Positions 43,281 to 53,388 of a stretch of 64,000 bases of DNA are shown here, piece by piece (within the stretch, counting starts at the first letter, position 1; every line of letters starts with the position of its first letter). A program made the position numbers and the translations under genes. The stretch comes from Marinifilum caeruleilacunae (lineage in GTDB: Bacteria > Bacteroidota > Bacteroidia > Bacteroidales > Marinifilaceae): contig NZ_RZNH01000023.1 of assembly GCF_013141825.1 (NCBI RefSeq), positions 3,812 to 67,811 of the forward strand, read 5' to 3'. Below the pieces are notes generated by a model. The model was not told where the DNA came from and made no database searches. It saw nothing but the letters and a program-made list of their open reading frames with translations.

Positions 43281-46200
43281 ATGAAAAGACTTCTACAATT
43301 TATCTTTCATACTGCTTTTGTTTTCTCCCTATTATTGATTAGTAAAAAGTCGGAAGCACAAGTGGATAGTCTTCACTATATTCCACCAATGTGCTCATTT
43401 ACGAACTCAAAAGCCAATGTAGATGATCACCAGTTGGTCTTAACTACCACAGAAACCACTGCATTTGATGTTACCATTACCAACAACGATGGTACATTTG
43501 TAAGAACCGTAAGTTTATCAAATTCTTCTCCGCGGAAAGTCAGCTTAAACTGGCCGGGAAGGATACTACAATCACAAGGGATTATTGGAACTGGCGATTT
43601 GAATAAAGTTCTTGATACTGAAGGATTGATTGTATCTGGTTCGAAAAAGTTTTTTGTGAGTATTCAGAATAAATCAAATGCCCAGGGAGACCTGCTTACT
43701 TCCAAGGGAACTACTGGTTTGGGAACCGATTTTTACAGTGGACACATGTATTCCACATCGGGAAGTTACGATGGGCATAATGGCCATTTTATTGGTGTTA
43801 TGGCAACCGAGAACAATACCAATGTTACCATTAGCAACCCACGGGCACATCTAAAAAATCAACCCAATACCTTTACCATTAGTTTAAATAAAGGACAGTC
43901 TTATGTGGTTGGGATTAGTATCAACGATCTAAAAAAACAAACCTCAAACCTGAATGTTATTAACGGTACTCACATTAGCTCTAACAAGCCAATTGCTGTT
44001 AGTTCCGGATCGATGTGTGCTTCTGGGAAACCAGGAAATAATCCTGGTCGTGATGTTGGTTTTGACCAGTTGGTACCAACCGATGTTGTGGGCGATGAAT
44101 ATATCCTGATTAAAGGAGAGGGAAAAACTGGCGGTGCTGAGCAAAACGAAAGAGCTTTGGTAATTGCTACCGAAGACAATACTGTAATTACCTATAAAAA
44201 CAATACAAAAACCACGACACTTGCTAATGCAGGTGATTATTTCTTTACCAACATTAACGATTTTAGCAATACAACCGATGGCAATCTGTATATCGACGCC
44301 AATAAGAAAGTATTTGTATACCAAACTCTATCGGGAGCAAATAAAAAGCAGACAGCTGGCTTGTGTTTTATTCCACCTTTAAAATGTACTGCCGACAAAG
44401 AAGTTACCATTGCATTTACAAATAAACTATCCAGTTTAACTGTGAGTCCGGTTTTAAAACTGGTTACTCAAAAAGGGTCACAAATACAGCTTAACGGCGT
44501 AAATTTGGCCAATGGTTTTAGAAAAGATGTAGCTGGCAACAACTACTGGGATGCATACAATATTCCAAAGTCTGAATTGCAGAAAGCCATGTATGGAGGA
44601 GGTTCAAATTGGATCTTTAAAATTACATCAAGTGGAGCATTGAACGCCATGCTTGCCGTACAAAGTGGTAATGTTGGTGGTGGTGGATTCTACTCTGGAT
44701 TCGGAGATATCCCGCAAGTAAACCAAAGTCCGGATATTGCCGAACAAGGTTTATGTGGCGATAATGTGATTCTTACTGCTTCGGGCTTTACCTCCTACAA
44801 TTGGTACAAAGATGGAGTTGTAATTACTGGTGAAAACAATTCAACTTTTCAGCCTAATAATCCTGGTAGATATAAGGTAACCGGTTTATCTCCATGTGGC
44901 GATTCAAACACCGAATCCTTTCCTTCAAACGAGATTCGGATTCTCCCATGTTTATCGGTAACCAGTACGAACATTACAGTTACGGAAGGAACAGATTTGA
45001 ATGCGGTGTTTAGGGTTGAACTCTCTCACCCTTGGTTGGCCGCCGATAATGTAGACGTAACTTTTGATTATTTTACTACGGCAGGAACTGCAGCCAGTGG
45101 TCAGGATTACAGTCCGACTACGGGTACGGCAACCATTGCCTCGGGCGATTCCTTTGTAGATATTTCGGTGCCCATTACCAACGACATTTTAAACGAGAAT
45201 GATGAAGATTTTAGTTTGAGCATTACTAATGTCGTGGAGGCAGTAGAGAGTATCGTTTCGGGAACGGCAACCATTCAGGATAATGATACACCGCCTACAA
45301 TATCGGTTAACGACCAAACTTTTAATGAAGATGCAGGAACGGTGAGTTTGGAAGTGAGTCTGAACACTGAAAGTGGTAAAACGGTAACAGCAGATTACAG
45401 CATTTCTGATAATACCGCCACACATCCCGATGATTTTACTGCTGCAACTTATTCGGGTACCATCACCTTTAACCCTGGAGAAAAAGACAAGGCTATTACC
45501 ATTTCCATTACTGATGACAATGTTTATGAACCAGGGTCGAATGAATTTTTCGATCTGCAATTGAGTAATTTGAGCAATGCGACTGCAGGAAATACAAACG
45601 CAAGCATATTCATTACAGATAATGACGCAATGCCAAGCATCACAATTTCGGATGCCAGTGAAATTGAAGGAACTGATATTGTTTTCCAGGCAGTTTTGGA
45701 CCATCCGGCCGATGTAAATATTACATTCGATTACCAGATTGTTTTAAGCAATGGTCCGGGCAACGCCAAGCAAAACGACTTTATCAATTTTTCATCTTTC
45801 TCTTCTGGAACCATAAGCATTCCAGCGGGATCAACAAGCGTAAATTTCCCAGCTTTTGTAACAAAAGATGACAATGCAAATGAACAAACCGAAGAGTTTG
45901 TGGTAAACTTTTCTTCGGTAAGTAATGCTAGCCTGGGCAACACTTCGGCTACAGGAACCATACTCGATAACGAAGGAAATCCAACCCTATCCATATCCGA
46001 TGCATCGGCAACAGAGGGAAGTGCAATCGACTTTACAGTAACGGTAAGCCCTGTTCGAAGCACCGATATAAATTTTGAATATCGCACAAGTAATGGTACG
46101 GCTGTTAGTCCAACAGATTTTAATGGCTCGGGATGGACATCAGTTACACTTCCTGCCAACCAAAGTAGCATGACCATTAGCATTTCAACCGTTCAGGATA

Positions 46201-48218
46201 CAGAAGAGGAAGGCAACGAGAACTTTAGCATCGAAATTGGAAATCCTCCTAACAAAGTTGATATTGGTATCAGCACAGCCACAGGTACAATTATAGACGA
46301 TGATGATACTCCAGTGGCGAAAAATGACAGCTATACAGTTGATGAAGATGATAGTATAAGCGATAATGTAATGACCAATGACCTTGGACTGGGTGATGCT
46401 CCGGTTACTGTTGTTAGCAATACAAATCCTGCTAATGGAAGCTTAACAATCAATAACGATGGCAGTTTTACCTATACGCCAAATTCCAATTACAATGGAG
46501 CTGATTCCTTTGAATACACCATTCAGGATGTGGATGGAGACCAATCCACTGCAACAGTAAATATCACCGTGAATCCGATTAACGATTTACCAGTTGCTGT
46601 AAACGATAGCTATTCTACGCCTGAAGATACACAATTGAATGATGATGTAAGCTCGAATGATTCGAACCTGTTCGACTTGCCAATTACTTATAGTGTTGTA
46701 AGTGATGTAAGCAATGGTACCTTAAGTTTGAATGCCGATGGTACCTTTAGCTATATGCCAAATTCAGAGTATTTTGGAAACGATGCATTCACCTACGAAA
46801 TTACCGATGGCAATGGTGATGCGGTTCAGGCAAGTGTTAGCATTAGCGTAATTTTTAATAACGATGCTGCACCAGTTGCTGTTGATGACAATACCTCAAC
46901 CAACGAAGATACTGCTGTTACAATTGATGTACTGGCCAACGATTCGGATATTGATGGCAATCAAACCATTGACAAGGCCAGTGTTTTAATTAAAACGGGC
47001 CCCTCGAATGGTAGCCTTTCACAAAATTTCGTGACTGGCGAGGTAACTTATACACCAAACAATAATTACACGGGAGCCGATAGTTTCACCTATACCATAA
47101 AAGACAATTCGGGAGCCGAATCGAATATTGCAACAGTATCGATAAACGTGACGGTTGATAATGATCCTCCGGTGGCACTTTGTAAAAGTGGTGTAACAAT
47201 TTACCTCGATGCAACAGGAAATTACACATTAGATCCTTCAGAAATAGACAATGGTTCGAATGATGACAATGATGGTGGAACCGTAAGTTTATCGGTATCT
47301 CCAAATACTTTCGATTGCTCGGATAAAGGAACTGTTTCGGTAACTTTAACTGTTACCGATGAAGATCTTTCAAGCACAACATGTACCACAGATATAACGG
47401 TGGTAGACAACAGCCTTCCTACCCTAAAATCGGCACAGGCAAATATTAATGTATCTGCCGAAGCAGGCATTTGTGGAGCCAAAGTAAATTACACGGGTCC
47501 GGTTTTTACCGATAATTGTGATGGAGATCAGAATGGAACATTAATTGCCGGGTTATCAAGCGGCTCTAATTTTCCAGTGGGAATAACAACTGTAACTTTT
47601 GAATATACTGATGCCTCAGGAAATGGCCCCGTTCAATCAAGCTTTACCGTTACGGTAAGCGATGATGAAGATCCAAGTTTAAATAATGTTTCTGATCGTA
47701 ATCTAAACCCCAACACTGCCGGATGTGAATACCTTATAAGTGGAACTACATTTGATGCAACGGCTACCGATAATTGTGGTATTCAAAGCTTGACTCACAA
47801 TTACAATGGTGGTGGTAGTAGTCTTGATGGTGAATCATTCCCTTTGGGAACAACTAATGTGACCTGGCAAGCTGAAGATATTCATGGCAACATTTCGACT
47901 CACATTGTTCAAATTGTGGTAAGTTCGAACTTAAGTGTAAGTATTAACGGGCCTGCAGGCAATGAAGTTTGCGAAGCTGAAGATGCCATTTTTACTGCAA
48001 ATGCCAGCAATGGAAATCCTGCTTATTCTTATAAGTTCTATGTAAATAATGTTGAGCAAAGCTCTGGAGTTTCAGGAAATACATTTACCGTGAACAGCCT
48101 TGTAAATGGAGATAAAGTGAAAGTGGAGGTGACTGATAGTTTAGGTTGCAGCATAGAATCCAGCGAAATCACAATCACTGTTTATCCAAAACCAAATCCG
48201 AAGTTATATCATCAATAA
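43281..48218 (+). CDS. Repeat-rich secreted surface protein (IgGFc-binding-like, Calx-beta, cadherin-like, HYR)
   Basis: A 1645-residue exported protein. In order: signal peptide 1-26; a ~380-residue N-terminal module (about 30-470) like the IgGFc-binding domain family, with HMYSTSGSYDGHNGHF and SVGFDQL-like segments; a PKD/Ig-like unit (~485-545); four Calx-beta repeats (~550-990) with DxxxxExxE calcium motifs; three cadherin-like tandem repeats (~1000-1300; NDSYTVDEDD, FTYTPNSNYNGADSFEYTI); HYR-type modules (~1360-1545); a final PKD-like unit (~1550-1640). It ends abruptly at PKPNPKLYHQ without a recognisable T9SS C-terminal sorting domain. Likely an adhesin or matrix protein. Followed by a strong terminator. 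Confidence 0.85.
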   Translation: MKRLLQFIFHTAFVFSLLLISKKSEAQVDSLHYIPPMCSFTNSKANVDDHQLVLTTTETTAFDVTITNNDGTFVRTVSLSNSSPRKVSLNWPGRILQSQGIIGTGDLNKVLDTEGLIVSGSKKFFVSIQNKSNAQGDLLTSKGTTGLGTDFYSGHMYSTSGSYDGHNGHFIGVMATENNTNVTISNPRAHLKNQPNTFTISLNKGQSYVVGISINDLKKQTSNLNVINGTHISSNKPIAVSSGSMCASGKPGNNPGRDVGFDQLVPTDVVGDEYILIKGEGKTGGAEQNERALVIATEDNTVITYKNNTKTTTLANAGDYFFTNINDFSNTTDGNLYIDANKKVFVYQTLSGANKKQTAGLCFIPPLKCTADKEVTIAFTNKLSSLTVSPVLKLVTQKGSQIQLNGVNLANGFRKDVAGNNYWDAYNIPKSELQKAMYGGGSNWIFKITSSGALNAMLAVQSGNVGGGGFYSGFGDIPQVNQSPDIAEQGLCGDNVILTASGFTSYNWYKDGVVITGENNSTFQPNNPGRYKVTGLSPCGDSNTESFPSNEIRILPCLSVTSTNITVTEGTDLNAVFRVELSHPWLAADNVDVTFDYFTTAGTAASGQDYSPTTGTATIASGDSFVDISVPITNDILNENDEDFSLSITNVVEAVESIVSGTATIQDNDTPPTISVNDQTFNEDAGTVSLEVSLNTESGKTVTADYSISDNTATHPDDFTAATYSGTITFNPGEKDKAITISITDDNVYEPGSNEFFDLQLSNLSNATAGNTNASIFITDNDAMPSITISDASEIEGTDIVFQAVLDHPADVNITFDYQIVLSNGPGNAKQNDFINFSSFSSGTISIPAGSTSVNFPAFVTKDDNANEQTEEFVVNFSSVSNASLGNTSATGTILDNEGNPTLSISDASATEGSAIDFTVTVSPVRSTDINFEYRTSNGTAVSPTDFNGSGWTSVTLPANQSSMTISISTVQDTEEEGNENFSIEIGNPPNKVDIGISTATGTIIDDDDTPVAKNDSYTVDEDDSISDNVMTNDLGLGDAPVTVVSNTNPANGSLTINNDGSFTYTPNSNYNGADSFEYTIQDVDGDQSTATVNITVNPINDLPVAVNDSYSTPEDTQLNDDVSSNDSNLFDLPITYSVVSDVSNGTLSLNADGTFSYMPNSEYFGNDAFTYEITDGNGDAVQASVSISVIFNNDAAPVAVDDNTSTNEDTAVTIDVLANDSDIDGNQTIDKASVLIKTGPSNGSLSQNFVTGEVTYTPNNNYTGADSFTYTIKDNSGAESNIATVSINVTVDNDPPVALCKSGVTIYLDATGNYTLDPSEIDNGSNDDNDGGTVSLSVSPNTFDCSDKGTVSVTLTVTDEDLSSTTCTTDITVVDNSLPTLKSAQANINVSAEAGICGAKVNYTGPVFTDNCDGDQNGTLIAGLSSGSNFPVGITTVTFEYTDASGNGPVQSSFTVTVSDDEDPSLNNVSDRNLNPNTAGCEYLISGTTFDATATDNCGIQSLTHNYNGGGSSLDGESFPLGTTNVTWQAEDIHGNISTHIVQIVVSSNLSVSINGPAGNEVCEAEDAIFTANASNGNPAYSYKFYVNNVEQSSGVSGNTFTVNSLVNGDKVKVEVTDSLGCSIESSEITITVYPKPNPKLYHQ

Positions 48219-48224
48219 AACAGG

Positions 48225-48255
48225 AAAGCCGACTCGAAATCAGTCGGCTTTTTTT
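48225..48255 (+). terminator. Terminator of the surface-protein gene
   Basis: AAAGCCGACT/AGTCGGCTTT with a 7-nt loop and a T-run, 7 bp after the stop codon. Confidence 0.92.
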
Positions 48256-48313
48256 ATGAAAATGCCTCATAAAAATCAATTACCTTTGTAGCCAAAACAA
48301 ATAAGGAGTAGAA

Positions 48314-49297
48314 ATGAATTGGCAGGATAAGATATTTTCCATATCGAATGAAGAAGAGTTTGAGAGAGTGGCATTGGAGATTTTTCGTTACCAGGCGGAA
48401 AATAATGCCGTTTACAGGGAATATCTTCAACATCTGAAAAAGGATGTAAATCAGGTGAAGCAAATCATTGATATTCCTTTTCTTCCGATTGAATTCTTTA
48501 AATCACGAAAAGTAGTTTCTGGAAATGATCCTGCTGTGGAAACTTTTACCAGTAGTGGAACTACCGGGATTTTAACCAGCCGGCATTTTGTTCCCGATGT
48601 AAGTATTTACGAAAAAAGTTTCACAAAAGGATTTGAAGATTTTTACGGATCGATTACAGATTATTGTGTTTTGGCCTTGCTGCCATCCTATCTCGAACGA
48701 GAAGGCTCATCGCTAATTTACATGATGGAACATTTGATTCGTGACAGCAAGCATCCCAAAAGTGGCTTTTACCTGCACAACCACGAAGAGTTGATTGAGA
48801 CCATTGCAGATTTAAAACAAAGAAAGCAGAAAATTTTACTATTGGGTGTGAGTTTTGCTTTGCTCGATTTGGCCGAAAATTATGAATTGGATTTCTCCGA
48901 TGTGATTATCATGGAAACAGGAGGAATGAAGGGTAGAAGGAAGGAAATTACGCGTGAAGAATTGCATAAATTTCTTTGCACAAAATTGGGAGTAAGCGAA
49001 ATTCACTCTGAATATGGTATGACAGAACTTTTATCACAGGCTTATTCGAAAGGCAGGAGTTTATTCCATACACCAAACTGGATGAAAATTCTGATTCGAG
49101 ATACCTACGATCCTTTCTCGTACGAAAAAACGGGCAGAACGGGTGGTGTAAATGTAATTGATTTGGCTAATGTGCACTCCTGTTCGTTTATTGAGACGCA
49201 GGATCTTGGAAAAATCCACACAGATGGAAGTTTTGAAATTCTTGGCCGATTCGACCATTCTGATATTCGCGGGTGTAACTTACTTGTAAATGAATAA
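48314..49297 (+). CDS. LuxE-like acyl-protein synthetase family protein
   Basis: A 327-residue member of the LuxE/acyl-adenylate family, which activates carboxylates with ATP and passes the acyl group to a protein thiol. The adenylate-forming signature is TSSGTTGILTSRH (79-91). LPSYLEREGSSLIYMMEHLI, METGGMKGRRKE and SEYGMTELLSQAYS are the AMP-binding core; FEILGRFDHSDIRGCNLL closes the protein. No LuxC reductase or Lux luciferase genes are nearby, so it is not a bioluminescence operon. Such stand-alone LuxE-like genes occur in Bacteroidetes near surface-glycan functions. A -7 box TACCTTTG lies at 48281-48288. Confidence 0.85.
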   Translation: MNWQDKIFSISNEEEFERVALEIFRYQAENNAVYREYLQHLKKDVNQVKQIIDIPFLPIEFFKSRKVVSGNDPAVETFTSSGTTGILTSRHFVPDVSIYEKSFTKGFEDFYGSITDYCVLALLPSYLEREGSSLIYMMEHLIRDSKHPKSGFYLHNHEELIETIADLKQRKQKILLLGVSFALLDLAENYELDFSDVIIMETGGMKGRRKEITREELHKFLCTKLGVSEIHSEYGMTELLSQAYSKGRSLFHTPNWMKILIRDTYDPFSYEKTGRTGGVNVIDLANVHSCSFIETQDLGKIHTDGSFEILGRFDHSDIRGCNLLVNE

Positions 49298-49349
49298 AAA
49301 AACACCAAACAGAGTCTAAATGAATGTAAACCAACTCTGTTTGATGTTT
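49296..49349 (-). terminator. Terminator of the gal operon after galM
   Basis: AAACATCAAACAGAGT pairs with ACTCTGTTTGGTGTTT (one mismatch) and is followed by T7 on the minus strand. It also lies just after the convergent LuxE-like gene and may help stop that transcript. Confidence 0.75.
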
Positions 49350-49445
49350 AAGGCATCCTTTTAAGAAAGGGTATACGCCTATATACTATTTATAGTATTG
49401 AGTTTTCTTATTGATATTGTTCCTATCGCTTTTATACTACCTTTC

Positions 49446-50453
49446 TTAGCAAAATTTATAAATACAAATGTGCTTGTACTTTTCACCTGGTTGCAATATT
49501 GCATTAGGGAAGTGCTCGTAATTCGGCGAATTTGGGAATATTTGTGTTTCCATGGCAATTCCAGCGCATTGCTCGATAGGCGCACCCTTTTTGCCTTTTG
49601 TTGAACCATCGAAATGTGCCCCGGTATAGATTTGTATTCCTGGCTGATCGGTGTACACTTCCATTTTGCGTCCCGATTCCGGATCCATCAACGTCCCCGC
49701 TAAGCGCACCGAACCATCATAATGATCAATCACAAAATTGTGGTCGATTCCATCAAATAAATTGATTTGTTCATGATTGCTCTCGCAAGCCAGCTTTACC
49801 GATTTTGGACTGGTAAAATCGAAAGGTGTATCGATAACCGATGCAATTTCTCCCGAAGTGGTTCCCAAACTGGCAGAAATAGGTGTGTACCTTGAAGCGT
49901 TCAATTGCAACTCGTGGTTCACGGCAGAACCATTACCTGCACCGTGCAAGTTAAAATATGGGTGACTGGTTAAATTAATAACAGTCGGCTTTGATGTTTC
50001 CGCCTCGTACTCAATCACCAATTCATTGTTATTTGTCAATCCATATGTCACACTCACATCCAGCTTTCCAGGATAATTTTGATCGCCGTCTTCGCTGCTT
50101 AACTTTAATTGATACGCTTGAGTATATTTCTCCGAAACAAGAGCATTAACCTCCCAGTTTCTTGCATGAAATCCATCAAAACCACCATGTAAATGATTGG
50201 TTTCATTGTTGCAATCCAACTGGAATTTTTCTCCATCAATCTCAAACCGACCTTTCACAATTCTGTTGGCATAACGACCACAGAGTGCACCAAAATACCC
50301 ATCGCCGGCAAGAGTTTCCTCAAGGGTATCGTAACCAACAACTACATCGGCTACATTCCCATTTGCATCGGGAACTCTAATCGCAATAATCTGACCTCCT
50401 CTTGGGATAAAATCAATTTCTATGTAATTGTTTTTGAGGGTATAAACTTGCAT
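49446..50453 (-). CDS. galM: Aldose 1-epimerase (galactose mutarotase)
   Basis: A 335-residue mutarotase converting beta- to alpha-D-galactose, the substrate form for GalK. Family motifs are FGALCGRYANRI (about 56-67), NNETNHLHGGFDGFHARNW with a catalytic-site His, INLTSHPYFNLHG with the second His, and the C-terminal GIQIYTGAHFDG and GIAMETQIFPNSPNYEHFP, with the catalytic Glu in METQ. Last gene of the gal operon. A terminator-like hairpin between galE and galM may lower its expression. Confidence 0.94.
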   Translation of the reverse strand: MQVYTLKNNYIEIDFIPRGGQIIAIRVPDANGNVADVVVGYDTLEETLAGDGYFGALCGRYANRIVKGRFEIDGEKFQLDCNNETNHLHGGFDGFHARNWEVNALVSEKYTQAYQLKLSSEDGDQNYPGKLDVSVTYGLTNNNELVIEYEAETSKPTVINLTSHPYFNLHGAGNGSAVNHELQLNASRYTPISASLGTTSGEIASVIDTPFDFTSPKSVKLACESNHEQINLFDGIDHNFVIDHYDGSVRLAGTLMDPESGRKMEVYTDQPGIQIYTGAHFDGSTKGKKGAPIEQCAGIAMETQIFPNSPNYEHFPNAILQPGEKYKHICIYKFC

Positions 50454-50500
50454 GCTTTTATTTTTAAATCATCAGGTAAAGCTATTCAATCTTTTCCTGA

Positions 50501-50527
50501 TTAAAAAAGAAGTTTGCGCACTTCTTC
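50501..50527 (-). terminator. Intra-operon terminator-like hairpin galE-galM
   Basis: On the minus strand GAAGAAGT, GCGCAA loop, ACTTCTT, then T-rich sequence, 18 bp after the galE stop. It is weaker than the others and probably gives partial termination. Confidence 0.5.
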
Positions 50528-50544
50528 AGCTATTCGTTTTTAAT

Positions 50545-51564
50545 TTATTCTAAGGTTTTTTGCCAATTCCAGGCCGAAAGTAAAGTTTCGTCCAAACTTT
50601 TTTCCGACTTCCATCCCAACTCCTGGTTCGAAAAAGATGTATCTGCATAAATCTGCTCGATATCGCCAGCTCGGCGACCTACAATTTTATGAGGTACTTT
50701 CTCTCCTGTCGATCGCTCGAAAGACTCAATGATCTCCAATACCGATACCCCTTTGCCTGTACCTACATTAAAATATTCGTAGTTCTCTTTATTGCCATCC
50801 TTCATCAATCTCTCAATGGCTACCACATGAGCTTTTGCCAAATCAACAACATTGATGTAATCTCTAATGCAAGATCCATCGGCCGTATTGTAATCATTCC
50901 CAAACACACTTAATTCAGGTCGTATTCCTGCCACGCATTGTGTTAAAAAAGGAATAAGGTTGTTCGGAACACCCAATGGCAATTCACCAATTTTTGAACT
51001 TGGATGTGCTCCTATCGGATTGAAATATCTAAGTGCAATCCCCTTTAAGTTGGAATGAGCTTTCACTGTATCACGAATGATATCCTCGCATATCGATTTT
51101 GTATTTCCGTATGGAGATTCGGCCTCTTTTCGAGGTGTAGATTCTGTTACCGGCAATTGATCGGGCTGACCATATACGGTGCATGATGAAGAAAACACAA
51201 GATTGGAAATGGAATGTTCTTTCATTGCTGCAAGAATATTCATCAGCGAATTCAAATTGTTTCGGTAATACAATAATGGATTTTCAACCGATTCGCCTAC
51301 AGCTTTCGATGCTGCAAAATGAATAATGGCCTGTACATCATTGTATTTCTTGAAAAAATCTATGCACTGATTTTCTGAACTCAAATCAATCTTCTCAAAC
51401 AACGGACGAATGCCTGTGATACTCTCGATACCATCCAGCACTTCAATTTTCGAATTGGAAAGATTATCTGCAATTACAACTTCAAACCCACTGTTTTGTA
51501 ACTCAACAACAGTATGCGAACCTATATAACCGGTTCCTCCCGTTACTAAAACCTTCTTTTTCAT
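50545..51564 (-). CDS. galE: UDP-glucose 4-epimerase
   Basis: A 339-residue extended short-chain dehydrogenase interconverting UDP-galactose and UDP-glucose. MKKKVLVTGGTGYIGSHT is the NAD-binding N-terminus, VFSSSCTVYG has the catalytic Ser, SPYGNTK is the YxxxK catalytic pair, and ALRYFNPIGAHPSSKIGE follows. The frame can be read from 51597, but those 11 codons lie inside the hairpin at 51587-51619, so the ATG at 51564 is preferred. Fourth gene of the gal operon. Confidence 0.95.
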   Translation of the reverse strand: MKKKVLVTGGTGYIGSHTVVELQNSGFEVVIADNLSNSKIEVLDGIESITGIRPLFEKIDLSSENQCIDFFKKYNDVQAIIHFAASKAVGESVENPLLYYRNNLNSLMNILAAMKEHSISNLVFSSSCTVYGQPDQLPVTESTPRKEAESPYGNTKSICEDIIRDTVKAHSNLKGIALRYFNPIGAHPSSKIGELPLGVPNNLIPFLTQCVAGIRPELSVFGNDYNTADGSCIRDYINVVDLAKAHVVAIERLMKDGNKENYEYFNVGTGKGVSVLEIIESFERSTGEKVPHKIVGRRAGDIEQIYADTSFSNQELGWKSEKSLDETLLSAWNWQKTLE

Positions 51565-51586
51565 TCTTATCATTGATATTTCATAA

Positions 51587-51619
51587 GAATGACACACTTC
51601 CCGTGAAAGTGTGCCATCC
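51587..51619. promoter_or_regulatory. Intercistronic hairpin between the symporter and galE
   Basis: GAATGACACACTT and AAGTGTGCCATCC form a ~13-bp stem with wobbles, without T-run. It may be an RNA processing or stability element within the gal mRNA. Confidence 0.5.
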
Positions 51620-51637
51620 TAATATTTTTATTCTATA

Positions 51638-53299
51638 CTACCAGAAGATTGCGTATAGTGCAACCAATAATATACAGATTGCATAGGCAACAATATTAAA
51701 TACTTTACCTGTCGCAAATGTTTTTCTACTGATTTCGATTCCTTTAGCATCATCAGCTCCTTTGTTCTGAATGTAACTAACTAAAACAATAATAGCTGCT
51801 GAAAGCAGGGCCGTGTACCCCATCTGATCAAGGAATGGTAAGTTTGGAAAAATTCCCTCTATACCGCTACCTGTAAGCCAACCTTTAGGTCCAACTTTAA
51901 AGAACATGGCAATTGGGATAGATGATAAAACACCCACAATAGCACCTTTGTTTGTTGCTTTTTTCCAGAATAATCCCAGCATAAACACAGCTAGAATACC
52001 CGGACTAACAACACCTGTATATTCTTGTATAAATTGGAAGGCCTGATCTAAACCTCCTAATAATGGAGCAATACAACCTGCTATAACAAGAGCAACGGCT
52101 GCTGATATTCTTCCGGTATTTACAGTCTCTTTATCACTAGCATTCGGATTAAAATATGGCTTATAAATATCCATTGTAAAAATAGTCGAAGTAGAATTCA
52201 ACATCGAAGCCAAAGAAGACACAATAGCTGCCGCCAATGCTGCAAATGCCACTCCCTTTAATCCTGTTGGTAAAAATTGCAGTAACCAAGGATAGGCTTT
52301 ATCTGCAGATTCCATGCTCGGTACATTATTTTGGGCAGCATCTCCTAATGAAGCCATAATAGTTCCATCATTAACCATTACATAAGCCGCAATTCCAGGA
52401 ATTACTACAATCAAAGGGATAATCAGCTTAAGGAAACCTGCAAAAACAATCCCTCTTTGGGATTCCTGAAGCGACTTGGCTGCAAGAGTTCTTTGGATGA
52501 TATACTGATTAAATCCCCAATAGTAAAGATTAGCAACCCACATACCACCCACAATTACGCCCAAACCAGGAAGGTTCTTGTATTGATCATGAGCCTTATC
52601 CAAAATCATATGAAAACTATCAGGAGCTGCTTCGTAGATGTGTTTAAATCCGGCTAAAACACCTTCACCTCCCGAAACTGTATCTAAAGCAAGGTAAGTT
52701 GTTACCAAACCACCTAAAATTAGGAATACCACCTGAATTACATCGGTCCACGCTACTGCAGATAAACCTCCATACAAAGAATAGCTGGCTGCAAACAGAG
52801 CCAATCCAATTACTCCGTAAATCATTGGAATTCCCATAATTGTCTCAAGAGCGAGAGCTCCTAAATACAATACCGAGGTTAGGTTAACGAATACATAAAG
52901 TGCAATCCAGAATATCGCCAATATTGTTTTTAGATTTGTTGAGTATCGTTTCTCAACAAACTCAGGAATGGTATACAAACCTTTCTCAATGAAAATTGGC
53001 AGGAAATATTTTCCTACAATAATCAGAGTTAGAGCTGCCATCCATTCATAGGAGGCAATTGCCAGACCGATTGCAAAACCAGATCCCGACATTCCAATAA
53101 ACTGTTCTGCTGAAATGTTTGCGGCGATCAATGAAGCCCCAATCGCCCACCAAGGCAATGACTTTGATGCCAAAAAGTAATCATCAGCATTTTTTTGGTG
53201 ACCTTCTTTATCTCGAGACACCCACAATCCTACACCAACAATTACAATCCCGTAAACGATAAAAATCACATAATCAAGGAAAGAAAATGTATTCGCCAT
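51638..53299 (-). CDS. Sodium/sugar symporter (SGLT family)
   Basis: A 553-residue inner-membrane transporter of the solute:sodium symporter family, about 14 hydrophobic helices. N-terminal FVIYGIVIVGVGLWVSRDKEG-like region, then ADDYFLASKSLPWWAIGASL and AANISAEQFIGMSGSGFA are the SGLT signature; later NQYIIQRTLAAKSLQESQRG and ASMLNSTSTIFTMDIY are typical of the vSGLT branch. By position between galT and galE it most likely imports galactose with sodium. The ion and substrate are inferred from family and operon. Confidence 0.93.
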   Translation of the reverse strand: MANTFSFLDYVIFIVYGIVIVGVGLWVSRDKEGHQKNADDYFLASKSLPWWAIGASLIAANISAEQFIGMSGSGFAIGLAIASYEWMAALTLIIVGKYFLPIFIEKGLYTIPEFVEKRYSTNLKTILAIFWIALYVFVNLTSVLYLGALALETIMGIPMIYGVIGLALFAASYSLYGGLSAVAWTDVIQVVFLILGGLVTTYLALDTVSGGEGVLAGFKHIYEAAPDSFHMILDKAHDQYKNLPGLGVIVGGMWVANLYYWGFNQYIIQRTLAAKSLQESQRGIVFAGFLKLIIPLIVVIPGIAAYVMVNDGTIMASLGDAAQNNVPSMESADKAYPWLLQFLPTGLKGVAFAALAAAIVSSLASMLNSTSTIFTMDIYKPYFNPNASDKETVNTGRISAAVALVIAGCIAPLLGGLDQAFQFIQEYTGVVSPGILAVFMLGLFWKKATNKGAIVGVLSSIPIAMFFKVGPKGWLTGSGIEGIFPNLPFLDQMGYTALLSAAIIVLVSYIQNKGADDAKGIEISRKTFATGKVFNIVAYAICILLVALYAIFW

Positions 53300-53333
53300 T
53301 TTATTAGATTTAAATCCCGAATTTCATCGGGTT

Positions 53334-53388
53334 GAGATAATAGATTCATTTGAATATCGATAAATATTCTTCAATGAAATCTTATCTC
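53334..53388. promoter_or_regulatory. Intercistronic hairpin between galT and the symporter
   Basis: GAGATAA, TAGATT and GAATAT pair with ATATTC, AAATC and TTATCTC in a long interrupted stem overlapping the galT stop codon. No T-run on the minus strand. Candidate for differential mRNA stability. Confidence 0.5.
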
